A stretch of 64,000 nt of DNA from Muribaculum sp. GTDB lineage: Bacteria; Bacillota; Clostridia; Lachnospirales; Lachnospiraceae. Numbering within the stretch: position 1 is the stretch's first letter; each line of letters opens with the position of its first letter. This document shows positions 14,924 to 22,769 of the stretch, one piece after another. The stretch spans positions 1-64,000 of the forward strand of contig JAMPHH010000012.1 of the NCBI GenBank assembly GCA_023663505.1, in the 5' to 3' direction. The position numbers and the translations under genes are program-made. Under the pieces are notes generated by a model that had not been told where the DNA came from, searched no databases, and saw only the letters and a list, made by a program, of their open reading frames with translations.

Positions 14924-15556
14924 CTATCTCCCCAAGCTGCCAAGCCTTGGAAATAGTTTAGAAAGTATCATATAAACCAGACCTCCGAGCATTGCGCCCG
15001 TAAAATTCAATATAACGTCATCAATATCCACAGATCTGCCGATGAAAAGCTGAACAAATTCAATACAAACAGGAAGCATCAGAGACATCAACGCAAGCTG
15101 CATAAAGGATCGATATTTCTTCCAAAAAAGGGGCAGTCCCAGACCCCAAGGTAGGAACATCACGATATTACCCACGATATTGATCATGACTCCTCCCCAA
15201 CCGGAGGAATATTTGATAAATGCCCGAATGGTGTGAAACGGGATAAAATTAATCCCCAGACCGCTCTGCAGCCGTTCCTTTGCCCGACGGATAAGGTTCC
15301 CATGCTGTCCGATATCCATTCCGTTTTCAAACGTCAATGTCAGGAGTCCGAGCATGAACAGCACAAATAGGGCAAGGAGGAGTTCTCTTGCCCTATCCAT
15401 ACGCTTTTCTGAAATTTTCTCCAATTTATCTGTCTCTGTCGGTTCAGGATTGCTTCTCCGGTCAAGCCATAACACCCTCCCAACACTGTAAAGGGGCAGG
15501 AGACACAGCATGATCCACACTAATTTCCCGACTCCGCCTGACACTGATGTTGTCAT
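14924..15556 (-). CDS. VanZ-like family membrane protein
   Basis: A 210-residue protein with four to five membrane helices. It carries the VanZ-domain sequence: NFIPFHTI near residue 105, NIVGNIVMFLPWGLGLP, then EFVQLFIGRSVDIDDVILNFTGAMLG at the end. VanZ in enterococcal clusters raises teicoplanin resistance, but lone VanZ-like proteins are common and of unknown role. GGGGGAAG lies before the ATG at 15556. No van gene cluster is present here, so a resistance role is not supported. Confidence 0.85.
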   Translation of the reverse strand: MTTSVSGGVGKLVWIMLCLLPLYSVGRVLWLDRRSNPEPTETDKLEKISEKRMDRARELLLALFVLFMLGLLTLTFENGMDIGQHGNLIRRAKERLQSGLGINFIPFHTIRAFIKYSSGWGGVMINIVGNIVMFLPWGLGLPLFWKKYRSFMQLALMSLMLPVCIEFVQLFIGRSVDIDDVILNFTGAMLGGLVYMILSKLFPRLGSLGR

Positions 15557-15648
15557 GTCGATTCTTCCCCCAATGTAACGTAGTCTGTTAGAACTGTTCA
15601 ACCATGCGACACCCGCAAAGGATTTGCAGTCGCCATCTGTATTACAGT

Positions 15649-16152
15649 TCAGCCTTTAGTCGAGCTGTAATGTAATTTTCCCTCGCGCTGCATACCGTCA
15701 AATCCATTCTGTCTGAGCGCCTCATAGAGCACAATCGCCACCGCGTTAGACAGATTCAGGGAACGAATCTCGGGCAGCATGGGGATACGAATGCAATCCT
15801 CCTCATGCTCCGCCAGAAGCTCCTCGGGAATCCCCGCGCTCTCCTTGCCGAACATGATAAAATCGTCCGCGCCAAACCTCACCTCGGAATAAACATGCTT
15901 CGCCTTGGTGCTCGCAAGCCACAGCCGCGCTCCTGCATGATTCTTAAATTTTTCCTGAAATTCCGCAAAATTAACATAGCGGGACACATCAAGCTTCTCC
16001 CAATAGTCCATGCCCGCCCGCTTGATCTCCCTCTCGTTCAGCCGAAACCCCAAGGGCTCAATGAGATGAAGGGACGTGCCTGTCGCCACACAGGTGCGGC
16101 CTATGTTCCCTGTATTTGCCGGAATCTCCGGCTGATGCAGCACAATATGCAT
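15649..16152 (-). CDS. trmL: tRNA (cytidine(34)-2'-O)-methyltransferase TrmL
   Basis: A 167-residue SPOUT-class methyltransferase of typical length. It starts MHIVLHQPEIPANTGNIGRTC, carries LIEPLGF and RAGMDYWE, and ends with the trefoil-knot motifs FGKESAGIPEELL, IPM and RSLNLSNAVAIVLYEALRQ. TrmL 2'-O-methylates the wobble base of certain tRNA-Leu species using S-adenosylmethionine. The start at 16152 follows the family pattern; an in-frame ATG at 16164 lies closer to the AGAAAGG box and is an alternative. It is downstream of the aminotransferase on the same strand. Confidence 0.92.
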   Translation of the reverse strand: MHIVLHQPEIPANTGNIGRTCVATGTSLHLIEPLGFRLNEREIKRAGMDYWEKLDVSRYVNFAEFQEKFKNHAGARLWLASTKAKHVYSEVRFGADDFIMFGKESAGIPEELLAEHEEDCIRIPMLPEIRSLNLSNAVAIVLYEALRQNGFDGMQREGKLHYSSTKG

Positions 16153-16199
16153 AGTAATGACCATGCCTTTCTCTCAACCTGCGAACTGGTGCAAATTTG

Positions 16200-16223
16200 G
16201 AAGAATCCGCTTGTGGATTCTTC
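16200..16223. terminator. Hairpin after the aminotransferase gene
   Basis: A 9-bp stem GAAGAATCC / GGATTCTTC (16200-16208 with 16215-16223) lies between the aminotransferase stop and trmL. It is followed on the minus strand by only a short T-containing stretch, so it may be a weak terminator or an RNA-processing hairpin. Confidence 0.45.
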
Positions 16224-16291
16224 TCGGAATGATTTAGATTTTCCATGCACTTTAGTGCTATGGTCAGGTTCTTTCTGACATTAGAAAATCT

Positions 16292-17458
16292 TCATTCCGT
16301 CCGGAGCTTCTTCACAAACCGCTCCAATCTTCCAATGGCAACCTTCAGATTCTCCAAAGAATATGCATAAGAAATCCTTAAATATCCCTCACCGCAGTCA
16401 CCGAAGGCTGTACCCGGCACCACCGCCACCTTCTCCTCCTCCAAGAACCTTGTGGCAAATTCCTCACTGGTCATGCCAAACTCCTTGATACAGGGGAATA
16501 CATAGAACGCGCCATAAGGCTCAAAGCATTCCAATCCCATCTCCCTGAACGCATTCATCAGATATCTTCTGCGCTGATTGTAGGCAAGACGCATCTCCTC
16601 GATGTCCGCGTCACCGTTTTTTAACGCCTCCACAGCCGCATATTGACTGGTGGTGGGGGCGCACATGATCGCAAATTGATGTATCTTGGTCATTTGCGCA
16701 AGAATCTCGGCAGGTCCGCAGGCATAGCCCAATCTCCACCCTGTCATGGCGTAAGCCTTGGAAAATCCGTTGATGACAATCGTTCTCTCCTGCATATTGG
16801 GGAGACTTGCGATGGACACATGCTTTTCCTTATAGGACAGCTCCGCATAAATCTCATCGGATATGACAAATATGTCATGTTTTATGATCACCTCGGCTAT
16901 CGCCTCCAAATCCTTCCGCTCCATGATCGCTCCGGTAGGGTTGTTGGGAAAAGGCAGAATCAATATCTTCGTCTTATCCGTGATAGCTTCCTCAAGCTCG
17001 GCGGCGGTAAGGCGAAAATCATTCTCCTCCTTCAGATCGATGATCACGGGCTTTGCCCCTGCAAGGATTGCACATGGCTCATAGGAGACATAGCTGGGCT
17101 GGGGAATCAGCACCTCCTCCCCGGGATTGATCATCGCGCGAAGTCCGATGTCAATCGCCTCGGAGCCTCCCACGGTGATCAGCACCTCCTTTGCCCAATC
17201 ATACCCGATATCATATTTACGCTTCATATAATTGCAAATCTCCTGACGCAGCTCCTTCAAGCCCGCGTTGGAGGTATAGAAGGTACGCCCTCTCTCCAAG
17301 GAATAGATTCCCTCGTCCCTGATATGCCAAGGGGTGTCAAAATCCGGCTCACCCACGCCCAGAGAGATCGCGTCTTTCATCTCACTCACAATATCAAAAA
17401 ACTTCCTGATGCCCGAAGGCTTAATCTCAACTACTTGGTCTGCTAATGGATTTCTCAT
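16292..17458 (-). CDS. Class I/II pyridoxal-phosphate aminotransferase
   Basis: A 388-residue fold-type I aminotransferase. Visible landmarks: GVGEPDFDTP near the N-terminus, GGSEAID, FPNNPTGA, SDEIYAEL, and the PLP-lysine in GFSKAYAMTGWRLGY (about residue 233). The substrate-carboxylate arginine lies in YLRISYA near the C-terminus. The best match is the aspartate/aromatic aminotransferase group (PatA/AraT-like). Its ATG overlaps the stop of the Lrp-family gene (ATGA at 17458-17455), so translation is probably coupled and the regulator likely responds to an amino acid this enzyme handles. Confidence 0.92.
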   Translation of the reverse strand: MRNPLADQVVEIKPSGIRKFFDIVSEMKDAISLGVGEPDFDTPWHIRDEGIYSLERGRTFYTSNAGLKELRQEICNYMKRKYDIGYDWAKEVLITVGGSEAIDIGLRAMINPGEEVLIPQPSYVSYEPCAILAGAKPVIIDLKEENDFRLTAAELEEAITDKTKILILPFPNNPTGAIMERKDLEAIAEVIIKHDIFVISDEIYAELSYKEKHVSIASLPNMQERTIVINGFSKAYAMTGWRLGYACGPAEILAQMTKIHQFAIMCAPTTSQYAAVEALKNGDADIEEMRLAYNQRRRYLMNAFREMGLECFEPYGAFYVFPCIKEFGMTSEEFATRFLEEEKVAVVPGTAFGDCGEGYLRISYAYSLENLKVAIGRLERFVKKLRTE

Positions 17459-17937
17459 GGCGTAATCATCTCTCTTTCATCTTCCGGCTTCTGCAAGAAT
17501 ATCGTGCCGTGGTCTTTATATTTTTTCAAGATAAAATGTGTGGCGGTGGAAAGCACGGGCTCCAACGGCGCAAGCTTGTCGGAGACAAAGGAGGAAACCT
17601 CCCTCAGAGTCTTTCCCTCCAAGATCACCATCAGGTCAAATCCGCCGGAGATCAGATATACGCTTCGCACCTCGGGATATTTATAAATGCGCTCCGCCAC
17701 ATTGTCAAAGCCCTGTCCCCGCTGTGGAGTCACGCGAACCTCGATCAATGCGGTCACTTTATCCAGTGAGGTTTTCTCCCAGTTGATCAATGTGTGATAG
17801 CCACAGATAACCCCCTCGTCCTGCAGAGCCTGCAGCTCGTTCACCACGTCGATCTCCTGCACTCCCAAGATCACTGCCAATTCCTTCAGATCAATACGGC
17901 TGTTTTTCTCAATAATCGCTAATAATTCCTCTCTCAT
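17455..17937 (-). CDS. Lrp/AsnC-family transcriptional regulator
   Basis: A 160-residue protein with an N-terminal winged helix-turn-helix (residues 1-60, ILGVQEIDVVNELQALQDEGVICGYHTLINW) and a C-terminal RAM (ligand-binding) domain, VTALIEVRVTPQRGQGFDNVAERIYKYPEVRSVYLISGGFDLMV. Such proteins sense amino acids and assemble into dimers or octamers. AAAGGGGATTAAA precedes the ATG at 17937. It overlaps the aminotransferase start by 4 bases, so the two form a translationally coupled operon. Confidence 0.93.
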   Translation of the reverse strand: MREELLAIIEKNSRIDLKELAVILGVQEIDVVNELQALQDEGVICGYHTLINWEKTSLDKVTALIEVRVTPQRGQGFDNVAERIYKYPEVRSVYLISGGFDLMVILEGKTLREVSSFVSDKLAPLEPVLSTATHFILKKYKDHGTIFLQKPEDEREMITP

Positions 17938-17989
17938 TTTAATCCCCTTTTCTGCGCTGCCTTTTTCGTAGCAGCGACTTTGTGATTCA

Positions 17990-19051
17990 TTAAGCCGACT
18001 TGTAGATGCTGTCCTCGCGGGGGCGATCCAGATACCGCACCTCCCCGTCATTGAGGATTAATCGCTCCTTGCTGTCCGTAAGCTTACCCACAACCACCGC
18101 GGGAATCCCCGCCTGCTCCAGTGCACCCGCCAAGCTGTCACCGTCCTTGGACGTCATCAATAGACACCCTCCGGACAAAAGCTCATACGGGTTGACATCA
18201 CAGTGATTACATATCTCCACTGTCTCCTGTCGTATGGGCAGCTTTTTTAAATCTATGGTCAGTCCAACGCCTGCTCCCTCTGCAAGCTCCCAGAGGGCGG
18301 CGAAGATTCCTCCCTCGGAAACATTATGCATTGCGCACACGTTGGACTTCAAGGCGACTGCAGCCTCCGGTATCGTGGATAGGTATTGGTCAAAGCCTGC
18401 TGCCGTCTCAATCAGCCATGCGGGATAACGTGCCAGAAGGCTCTCCTTGTGGCGGCCTGCAAGAATCGCCGTACCCTCAAGCCCTATCCATTTGCTTATG
18501 ACAATCTCCTGCTCCGGCGCCGCAGCAGTTACCGTATGGTACGAGACGCTCTCCGCCGCCCTGCCGTATGCCGTCACTGTCACCAAGGCTTCCTTTACTG
18601 CCGCAGTTACCCTGCCCTGAGCCTGAGCAATCTGTATCCGCCGCTCCCCGCAGAAAATCTCTGCCTCCGCCATGGCTTTCTTTAAGACGTCCTCCTCCGC
18701 GTCCGAAGGCAGCAGAAAGCTCAAGGCGGCAGCCACGGTCTCGGCGTCCCTTGCCGCCATGATATTCACACATCTCTGCAAAATAGGCGTCACGGGCAAG
18801 CTTCCCTCCTGCACGCAGGAAATAACGACATGCTTGTCAGTGACATTTGTGTCATTTATATCCTCTTTCTCCCCACGAATACCCTGCCCAAACAATGGGG
18901 GACATGCTTCATAATTAATCCCTGTATGAAATGAAAAAATGGCGCAGTCTCCCCCCAGACCTGCGCCACTGACAACTTCCTCCCGTTTTGTTTTTATCTG
19001 TTGTAATATCGAACGCTTATACACATTCTCCGATATTTTACCATTTTTCAT
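17990..19051 (-). CDS. AIR synthase-related protein (HypE/ThiL-like)
   Basis: A protein of about 353 residues with the AIR-synthase architecture. An N-terminal domain begins MKNGKISENVYKRSILQQI and has the phosphate-binding GAGLGGDCA; the C-terminal domain has HNVSEGGIFAALWELAEGAGVG and LLSGGCLLMT. Relatives use ATP to activate amides or phosphates (HypE, ThiL, PurM). The substrate is unknown and no hydrogenase-maturation genes are near. The start is unusual: four in-frame ATGs spaced exactly 18 bp (19105, 19087, 19069, 19051) form a repeat, and the last three each have their own AAGGTRGG site. I use the innermost, which gives the family-like N-terminus. Confidence 0.8.
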   Translation of the reverse strand: MKNGKISENVYKRSILQQIKTKREEVVSGAGLGGDCAIFSFHTGINYEACPPLFGQGIRGEKEDINDTNVTDKHVVISCVQEGSLPVTPILQRCVNIMAARDAETVAAALSFLLPSDAEEDVLKKAMAEAEIFCGERRIQIAQAQGRVTAAVKEALVTVTAYGRAAESVSYHTVTAAAPEQEIVISKWIGLEGTAILAGRHKESLLARYPAWLIETAAGFDQYLSTIPEAAVALKSNVCAMHNVSEGGIFAALWELAEGAGVGLTIDLKKLPIRQETVEICNHCDVNPYELLSGGCLLMTSKDGDSLAGALEQAGIPAVVVGKLTDSKERLILNDGEVRYLDRPREDSIYKSA

Positions 19052-19105
19052 GAATATTCCCACCTTCATGAACATTCCCACCTTCATGAATATTCCTACC
19101 TTCAT
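19049..19105 (-). repeat. 18-bp tandem repeat of ribosome site plus ATG
   Basis: Read on the minus strand, ATGAAGGTRGGAATRTTC is repeated three times and followed by a fourth ATG. Each unit carries a Shine-Dalgarno-like AAGGTGG or AAGGTAGG about 8 bases before the ATG of the next unit, and all ATGs are in frame. Confidence 0.85.
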
Positions 19106-19109
19106 AGCC

Positions 19110-19188
19110 AACAACCCCGCTGCATTCGCCAAACCAATCTCGTTGGATTTATGCTCATGCAAGCATTGGCAAGGCTCATTGCTCGCTT
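19110..19188. repeat. Fragment of the GC-rich dispersed repeat (copy 3)
   Basis: AACCCCGCTGCATTCGCCAAA followed by ATGCAAGCATTGGC and GGCTCATTGCTCGC resembles the repeat at 12727-12815 with the central part of its palindrome deleted. It lies between the VanW gene stop and the start region of the AIR-synthase-like gene, which argues that the long N-terminal extension of that frame is not translated. Confidence 0.5.
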
Positions 19189-19192
19189 ATTT

Positions 19193-20665
19193 CTAGTCCT
19201 CCTCGGGTGCGGGGGCAGGAGCGGGCGTGGTGAGCATGGCGATCACATTTCTCACATGATCGATGCTTCCGGTTCCAATGGCAGCCATAATCTCGTTATA
19301 GGCATTAGGGTCTGAGGTGGCTGTTCCTACGGTTGCGCTTCTGGGCGTCATTTTGTAGCTGCTGCTGTTGATCTGCTCACGGCTTACCTCCACGCCGTCC
19401 TCCGTGACAACCTTCCACAGCCGAGCCTTGTAGCCCGTGTGGGCGCTCTCCGTGACAATACTTCCAAGAGGTCTTGAAGCGTCAGGATAAATCGCGTCTG
19501 TCTGCGGATTGATCACCTCCAATACCTCGCTCTCATACTTTACCTCGCGATTCGCGTTGCGGGTTTCCTTGCCATAGATATTAAACGTAATCCTCTTATC
19601 CTTCACAAAGCCCTCTATGTATACGGGATAATCCAGATTGTTCACAAATCTAAAATCCTTGCCCGAGCTCTCGGCAATGGCAGCGTCCGCGGAAGGGTCT
19701 ACATAGGACACGATCATAGAGTGATTATGACGCTCCGTCACCTCCAGCTCCGAATTGAGCACCGCGTTATATAATGTGGTGGATACCTGACAGATTCCGC
19801 CGCCCAGACTGTCCACAACCCTGCCGTTAATATAGGAGCCTGCCATATAATAGCCGTTCGCCTCGCTAAAGGGTGATACCATCTCATAGGTGGAGAATTC
19901 CTCGCCGGGATACAGGGTAGTGCCATTGATCAGATTGCACCCGTTTTCCACATTGGCGCTTCTGGAAGCGCCGGACGTGCGATAGGAGGTAGTAAAGCTC
20001 CCCAACAGGTCTGTCACATTCGCCAGCTCCTCAGCGCTTCCCAACGGCTTATCTACAATAATCTCCAAGGCGATGCGACAAGGCTCATGATCCCAATCAC
20101 CTGTCAGATAATCATAAATCTTGTCAATGGAAGCCTCCACGTCAATCATAGCGCCTTCCACGCCCTCTACTACCTTAAACTGTCCCTCCTCGTTCCTGTT
20201 CAGGGAGACGTTGACTGCCTTTTTGTCATATTTTACACATTTTTCCGCCAACACCGTGTCAATGGCTTCCATGTCAAAATCAAGCTCTATGGGAAAATAA
20301 TAGTTTTCATGCGCCAGATTCTCCAAAATCTTATAGCGCTCAATAATATTTCCCTTTCTGCCATGCTGTACCGCTTCCTCGGGCATTGTGGTGTTCACCC
20401 AAGTCATGCCCAGATCTCCTGCCGTAATCAGCACCTCCCGACCTCCTGCAGCCTCCAAGGTAATCTCTGTGGTCTGCAGATTCTCCACATAGGACTCCAC
20501 CGCTGCTCTGGCTTCCGTCGCGGTCTTGCCCGACAGCTCAATGTCCCCTGCATATATGCCCTGCTTGATCGTATCCGCTCCCGCCGCCTGTACCTCTGCA
20601 CTGAAGGTAAACACCAACGCTATCCCAAGCAATACTGTTTTTCCCATTTTCCAAAATTTCTTCAT
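19193..20665 (-). CDS. VanW family exported protein with peptidoglycan-binding-like domain
   Basis: A 490-residue protein with a signal peptide (MKKFWKMGK then a hydrophobic core, AEVQA cleavage region). The N-terminal half holds a PG_binding_4-like domain (residues about 35-240). The VanW domain follows: SFTTSYRTSGASRSANVENGC, LYPGEEFSTYEMVSPFSEANGYY, GGGICQVSTTLYNA, ERHNHSM and the tail with an Ala/Pro/Glu end. VanW-domain proteins are widespread in Clostridia and are thought to act on or bind the cell wall. GGAGGAG lies 7 bases before the ATG at 20665. No neighbouring glycopeptide-resistance genes. Confidence 0.9.
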   Translation of the reverse strand: MKKFWKMGKTVLLGIALVFTFSAEVQAAGADTIKQGIYAGDIELSGKTATEARAAVESYVENLQTTEITLEAAGGREVLITAGDLGMTWVNTTMPEEAVQHGRKGNIIERYKILENLAHENYYFPIELDFDMEAIDTVLAEKCVKYDKKAVNVSLNRNEEGQFKVVEGVEGAMIDVEASIDKIYDYLTGDWDHEPCRIALEIIVDKPLGSAEELANVTDLLGSFTTSYRTSGASRSANVENGCNLINGTTLYPGEEFSTYEMVSPFSEANGYYMAGSYINGRVVDSLGGGICQVSTTLYNAVLNSELEVTERHNHSMIVSYVDPSADAAIAESSGKDFRFVNNLDYPVYIEGFVKDKRITFNIYGKETRNANREVKYESEVLEVINPQTDAIYPDASRPLGSIVTESAHTGYKARLWKVVTEDGVEVSREQINSSSYKMTPRSATVGTATSDPNAYNEIMAAIGTGSIDHVRNVIAMLTTPAPAPAPEED

Positions 20666-20702
20666 AGCTGACTCCTCCATCTGTCATAGTGCCTGCAAAA
20701 CA

Positions 20703-20798
20703 TAACAGTTCAACCCACTCATGAAATAATTCACAATCCGTGCTTAGTGTGCAAGCACCCACGAACAGCTTGCAAATCGTTTCATGGCTAAACTGTTA
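20703..20798. repeat. Short palindromic element upstream of the VanW gene
   Basis: TAACAGTT (20703) and AACTGTTA (20791) are inverted ends, extended inward by CATGAAA / TTTCATG, with a TGCTT / AAGCA hairpin in the middle. The ends match those of palindromic copy A, so it may be a short relative of that family. Confidence 0.6.
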
Positions 20799-20834
20799 CT
20801 GCAAAACAGAATAATCTATAAATAAATTGAATTA

Positions 20835-20939
20835 CTACAAAAAGTATGCTAAAGTGGGAATTACCATGGCGATCACAAGCAGGATCACTATCACTGCGGC
20901 TATCCGTTGCTTTGTTTTTTTGTTATGCATATTAAACAT
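20835..20939 (-). CDS. 34-residue single-pass membrane microprotein
   Basis: This frame begins at the ATG at 20939 with GAGGAGTCATT upstream, an excellent ribosome binding site. It reads MFNMHNKKTKQR followed by a hydrophobic stretch of about 18 residues and ends LAYFL. The basic N-terminus and single transmembrane helix give an N-in microprotein. It precedes the VanW gene on the same strand by about 170 bp, with the small palindrome in between. Function unknown; the ribosome site and topology argue that it is translated. Confidence 0.65.
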   Translation of the reverse strand: MFNMHNKKTKQRIAAVIVILLVIAMVIPTLAYFL

Positions 20940-20993
20940 AATGACTCCTCATTTCTCATGTGCATAAATTTTTTATCTGAAAGGATATTATAT

Positions 20994-21653
20994 ATGAATT
21001 TCTATGTTTTGACAAGTTTATTTATATTTAATAGGAAACTTTATATTTTAGCAAGTTTAATTATATTTATTATGGTTATCGGACACAATCTGCGCAAGAG
21101 CCGAAATATCAAGGAAAAGCAGGAAATGAGCTTCTGGGAGCGGGAGCGGCTATCCAATCAGGTGCGCCGCAAGCCGCTTGATGATTTGGATTACATCAAA
21201 ATCCCACTGGAAAGCCTGCCCATGCAGCTCCTTTGCGAGGACGAAAAGGTTGCCGACATTCAACGCATAATGAATGAGTTGTCCCTAGAGCCCATTGTAA
21301 ACCTTACCGGCTTATCAAACACGGATTTAAAATTTGAATACGGGACTGCCAATATCACCTATCTGATGAAATATGACCAGAACTATACCGTTCTGGCAAG
21401 CACCCTGCAGCAGTGGGCGGATATTTTGTACCAAAAGGGCTATCTCGAGGAAACGCGACAAGTTCTTGAATTTGCCGTGAGCACCCATACGGACGTGAGC
21501 CACAGCTACACCATGCTCGCCGATATCTACGAGAAGCAAAACCACACCGAGCTGATTCCGCAGCTGATAGAGACCGCCAAAACCCTTAACTCTCTGAATA
21601 AAGAGGTCATTCTGCGTCATTTGTCAGAGCGCGATGGTTCAGCCTCCCGCTGA
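20994..21653 (+). CDS. Membrane-anchored hypothetical protein with helical repeats
   Basis: A 219-residue protein with an N-terminal membrane region (about residues 3-30, no cleavage site) followed by a soluble part of paired helices (DQNYTVLASTLQQWADILYQKG, EETRQVLEFAVSTHTDVSHSYTMLADIYEKQ) that look like tetratricopeptide-type repeats. GAAAGGATATTA precedes the ATG. The C-terminal end overlaps the convergent exonuclease gene by 15 bp. The family was not recognised; a scaffold role at the membrane is a guess. Confidence 0.7.
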   Translation: MNFYVLTSLFIFNRKLYILASLIIFIMVIGHNLRKSRNIKEKQEMSFWERERLSNQVRRKPLDDLDYIKIPLESLPMQLLCEDEKVADIQRIMNELSLEPIVNLTGLSNTDLKFEYGTANITYLMKYDQNYTVLASTLQQWADILYQKGYLEETRQVLEFAVSTHTDVSHSYTMLADIYEKQNHTELIPQLIETAKTLNSLNKEVILRHLSERDGSASR

Positions 21654-22385
21654 GCCGTCAGACAAAACGCCGCTCTTAATCTTGTCTATCCATCGGCTCG
21701 CCTCGCTTCTGGTCAGTCTTTCTATATCTACATTCATAACTATTGTATGCTGCTCAAGCAGACGATATAACTGTTCTTTTTGTGCTTTTGTGGCGGGGGT
21801 GTCCCGTTTGATTTGAAAATGCAGGGGTGATGGCTGAAACAAATGACCGCCCTCCTGCGCTTCCTTTTCATAAAAAAGCTCCGCAAGCTTATGATACAGA
21901 AAATGTGTGGCTCTCGCATCTTCCAATGCCCTGTGTGCGTGATGCTCTATTTTGTAGTATTGGCAGAGATAATCTAAGCTGCGATGCTCGAGCTCTGTCA
22001 GATATTTACGGGCAAGCTTCAGGGTGTCTATGGCGTTTTTCTCAAAGGAAAGCTTCCTGTCAACTGCGGCTTTCTTCAAAAAGGAATAATCAAACAAAAT
22101 GCTATGTCCCAAAAGTGGTAAATCCCCGAGAAAATCTATCACAGTGGGCAGAACGTCCTCAATGTATGGCGCGTCGCGAAGCTGCTCGTCCCGAATGCCT
22201 GTCAACTGCACAATGTGCTCGTCTAATGCTCTGGCGGGATTGACGAGGATTGAAAGGGTCTCCGTAATCTGCCCGTCGATTACCTTGAGCGCACCGATCT
22301 CGATGATTTTATCCTGCTTGGGGTGCAGGCCGGTGGTCTCCAAATCTATGCTGATGTATGTGTCTATGATAGGGGGTGTTGACAT
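21639..22385 (-). CDS. DnaQ-like 3'-5' exonuclease
   Basis: A 248-residue DEDDh exonuclease. Exo I is ISIDLETTGLHP, Exo II is GHSILFDYSFL, and Exo III with the catalytic histidine is HRALEDARATHFLYHKL. The C-terminal 75 residues form a short unassigned tail. This resembles the PolC/DnaQ epsilon-type proofreading domain found as a free protein in Clostridia, acting in DNA repair or RNA trimming. AAGGAAATCACAAAA precedes the ATG. Its 3' end overlaps the plus-strand gene by 15 bp. Confidence 0.9.
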   Translation of the reverse strand: MSTPPIIDTYISIDLETTGLHPKQDKIIEIGALKVIDGQITETLSILVNPARALDEHIVQLTGIRDEQLRDAPYIEDVLPTVIDFLGDLPLLGHSILFDYSFLKKAAVDRKLSFEKNAIDTLKLARKYLTELEHRSLDYLCQYYKIEHHAHRALEDARATHFLYHKLAELFYEKEAQEGGHLFQPSPLHFQIKRDTPATKAQKEQLYRLLEQHTIVMNVDIERLTRSEASRWIDKIKSGVLSDGSAGG

Positions 22386-22434
22386 TTTTGTGATTTCCTT
22401 TCTGGTATATATTTCGTGAGCTTGCAGCGGAATG

Positions 22435-22762
22435 GTTGTAATGGTTTAGCCTTTAAATCATAGTGCGGTGGGGCGGCGGGAGATGACAGGGAGTGTTTCG
22501 CGGACTGGCTGCGGTTGGGGGTTTTCTAATAGTGCGGGGAAGGGGGTTGCAATTTGCGGGTCGGCTTTAAGGTGCATCCATGCACCATAAAGCCTGAAAT
22601 GCGCGTCCGTGCGCATTTCACCCTAGGTTTTGGACGCACTATAAGAAAACGCTCCAACCTTCGCCGAAGTCCGCGAAACACTCCCTGTCATCTCCCGCCT
22701 TGGTACTCGCATATTGTAAATATGCTCAGCTTTCAAATCATTTTATGGCTGAGCTGTCATTG
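22435..22762. repeat. Palindromic element, copy B (about 328 bp)
   Basis: The same architecture as copy A: left arm GGCGGCGGGAGATGACAGGGAG (about 22472), right arm CTCCCTGTCATCTCCCGCC (22681-22699), a central pair of hairpins (TAAGGTGCATcCATGCACC and GAAATGCGCgtccgtGCGCATTTC), and outer ends TTGTAATGGTTTAGCC... and ...GGCTGAGCTGTCATTG. Relative to copy A it is inserted in the opposite order of arms. It fills the gap between the exonuclease start and the radical SAM stop. Confidence 0.85.
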
Positions 22763-22769
22763 TGGCGAT

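Noticed and set aside
14924..15556. Glycopeptide resistance locus (VanZ) together with VanW
   Set aside because: VanZ-like and VanW-like proteins are present but separated by several kb and without vanHAX or regulator genes; both families are common outside resistance clusters.
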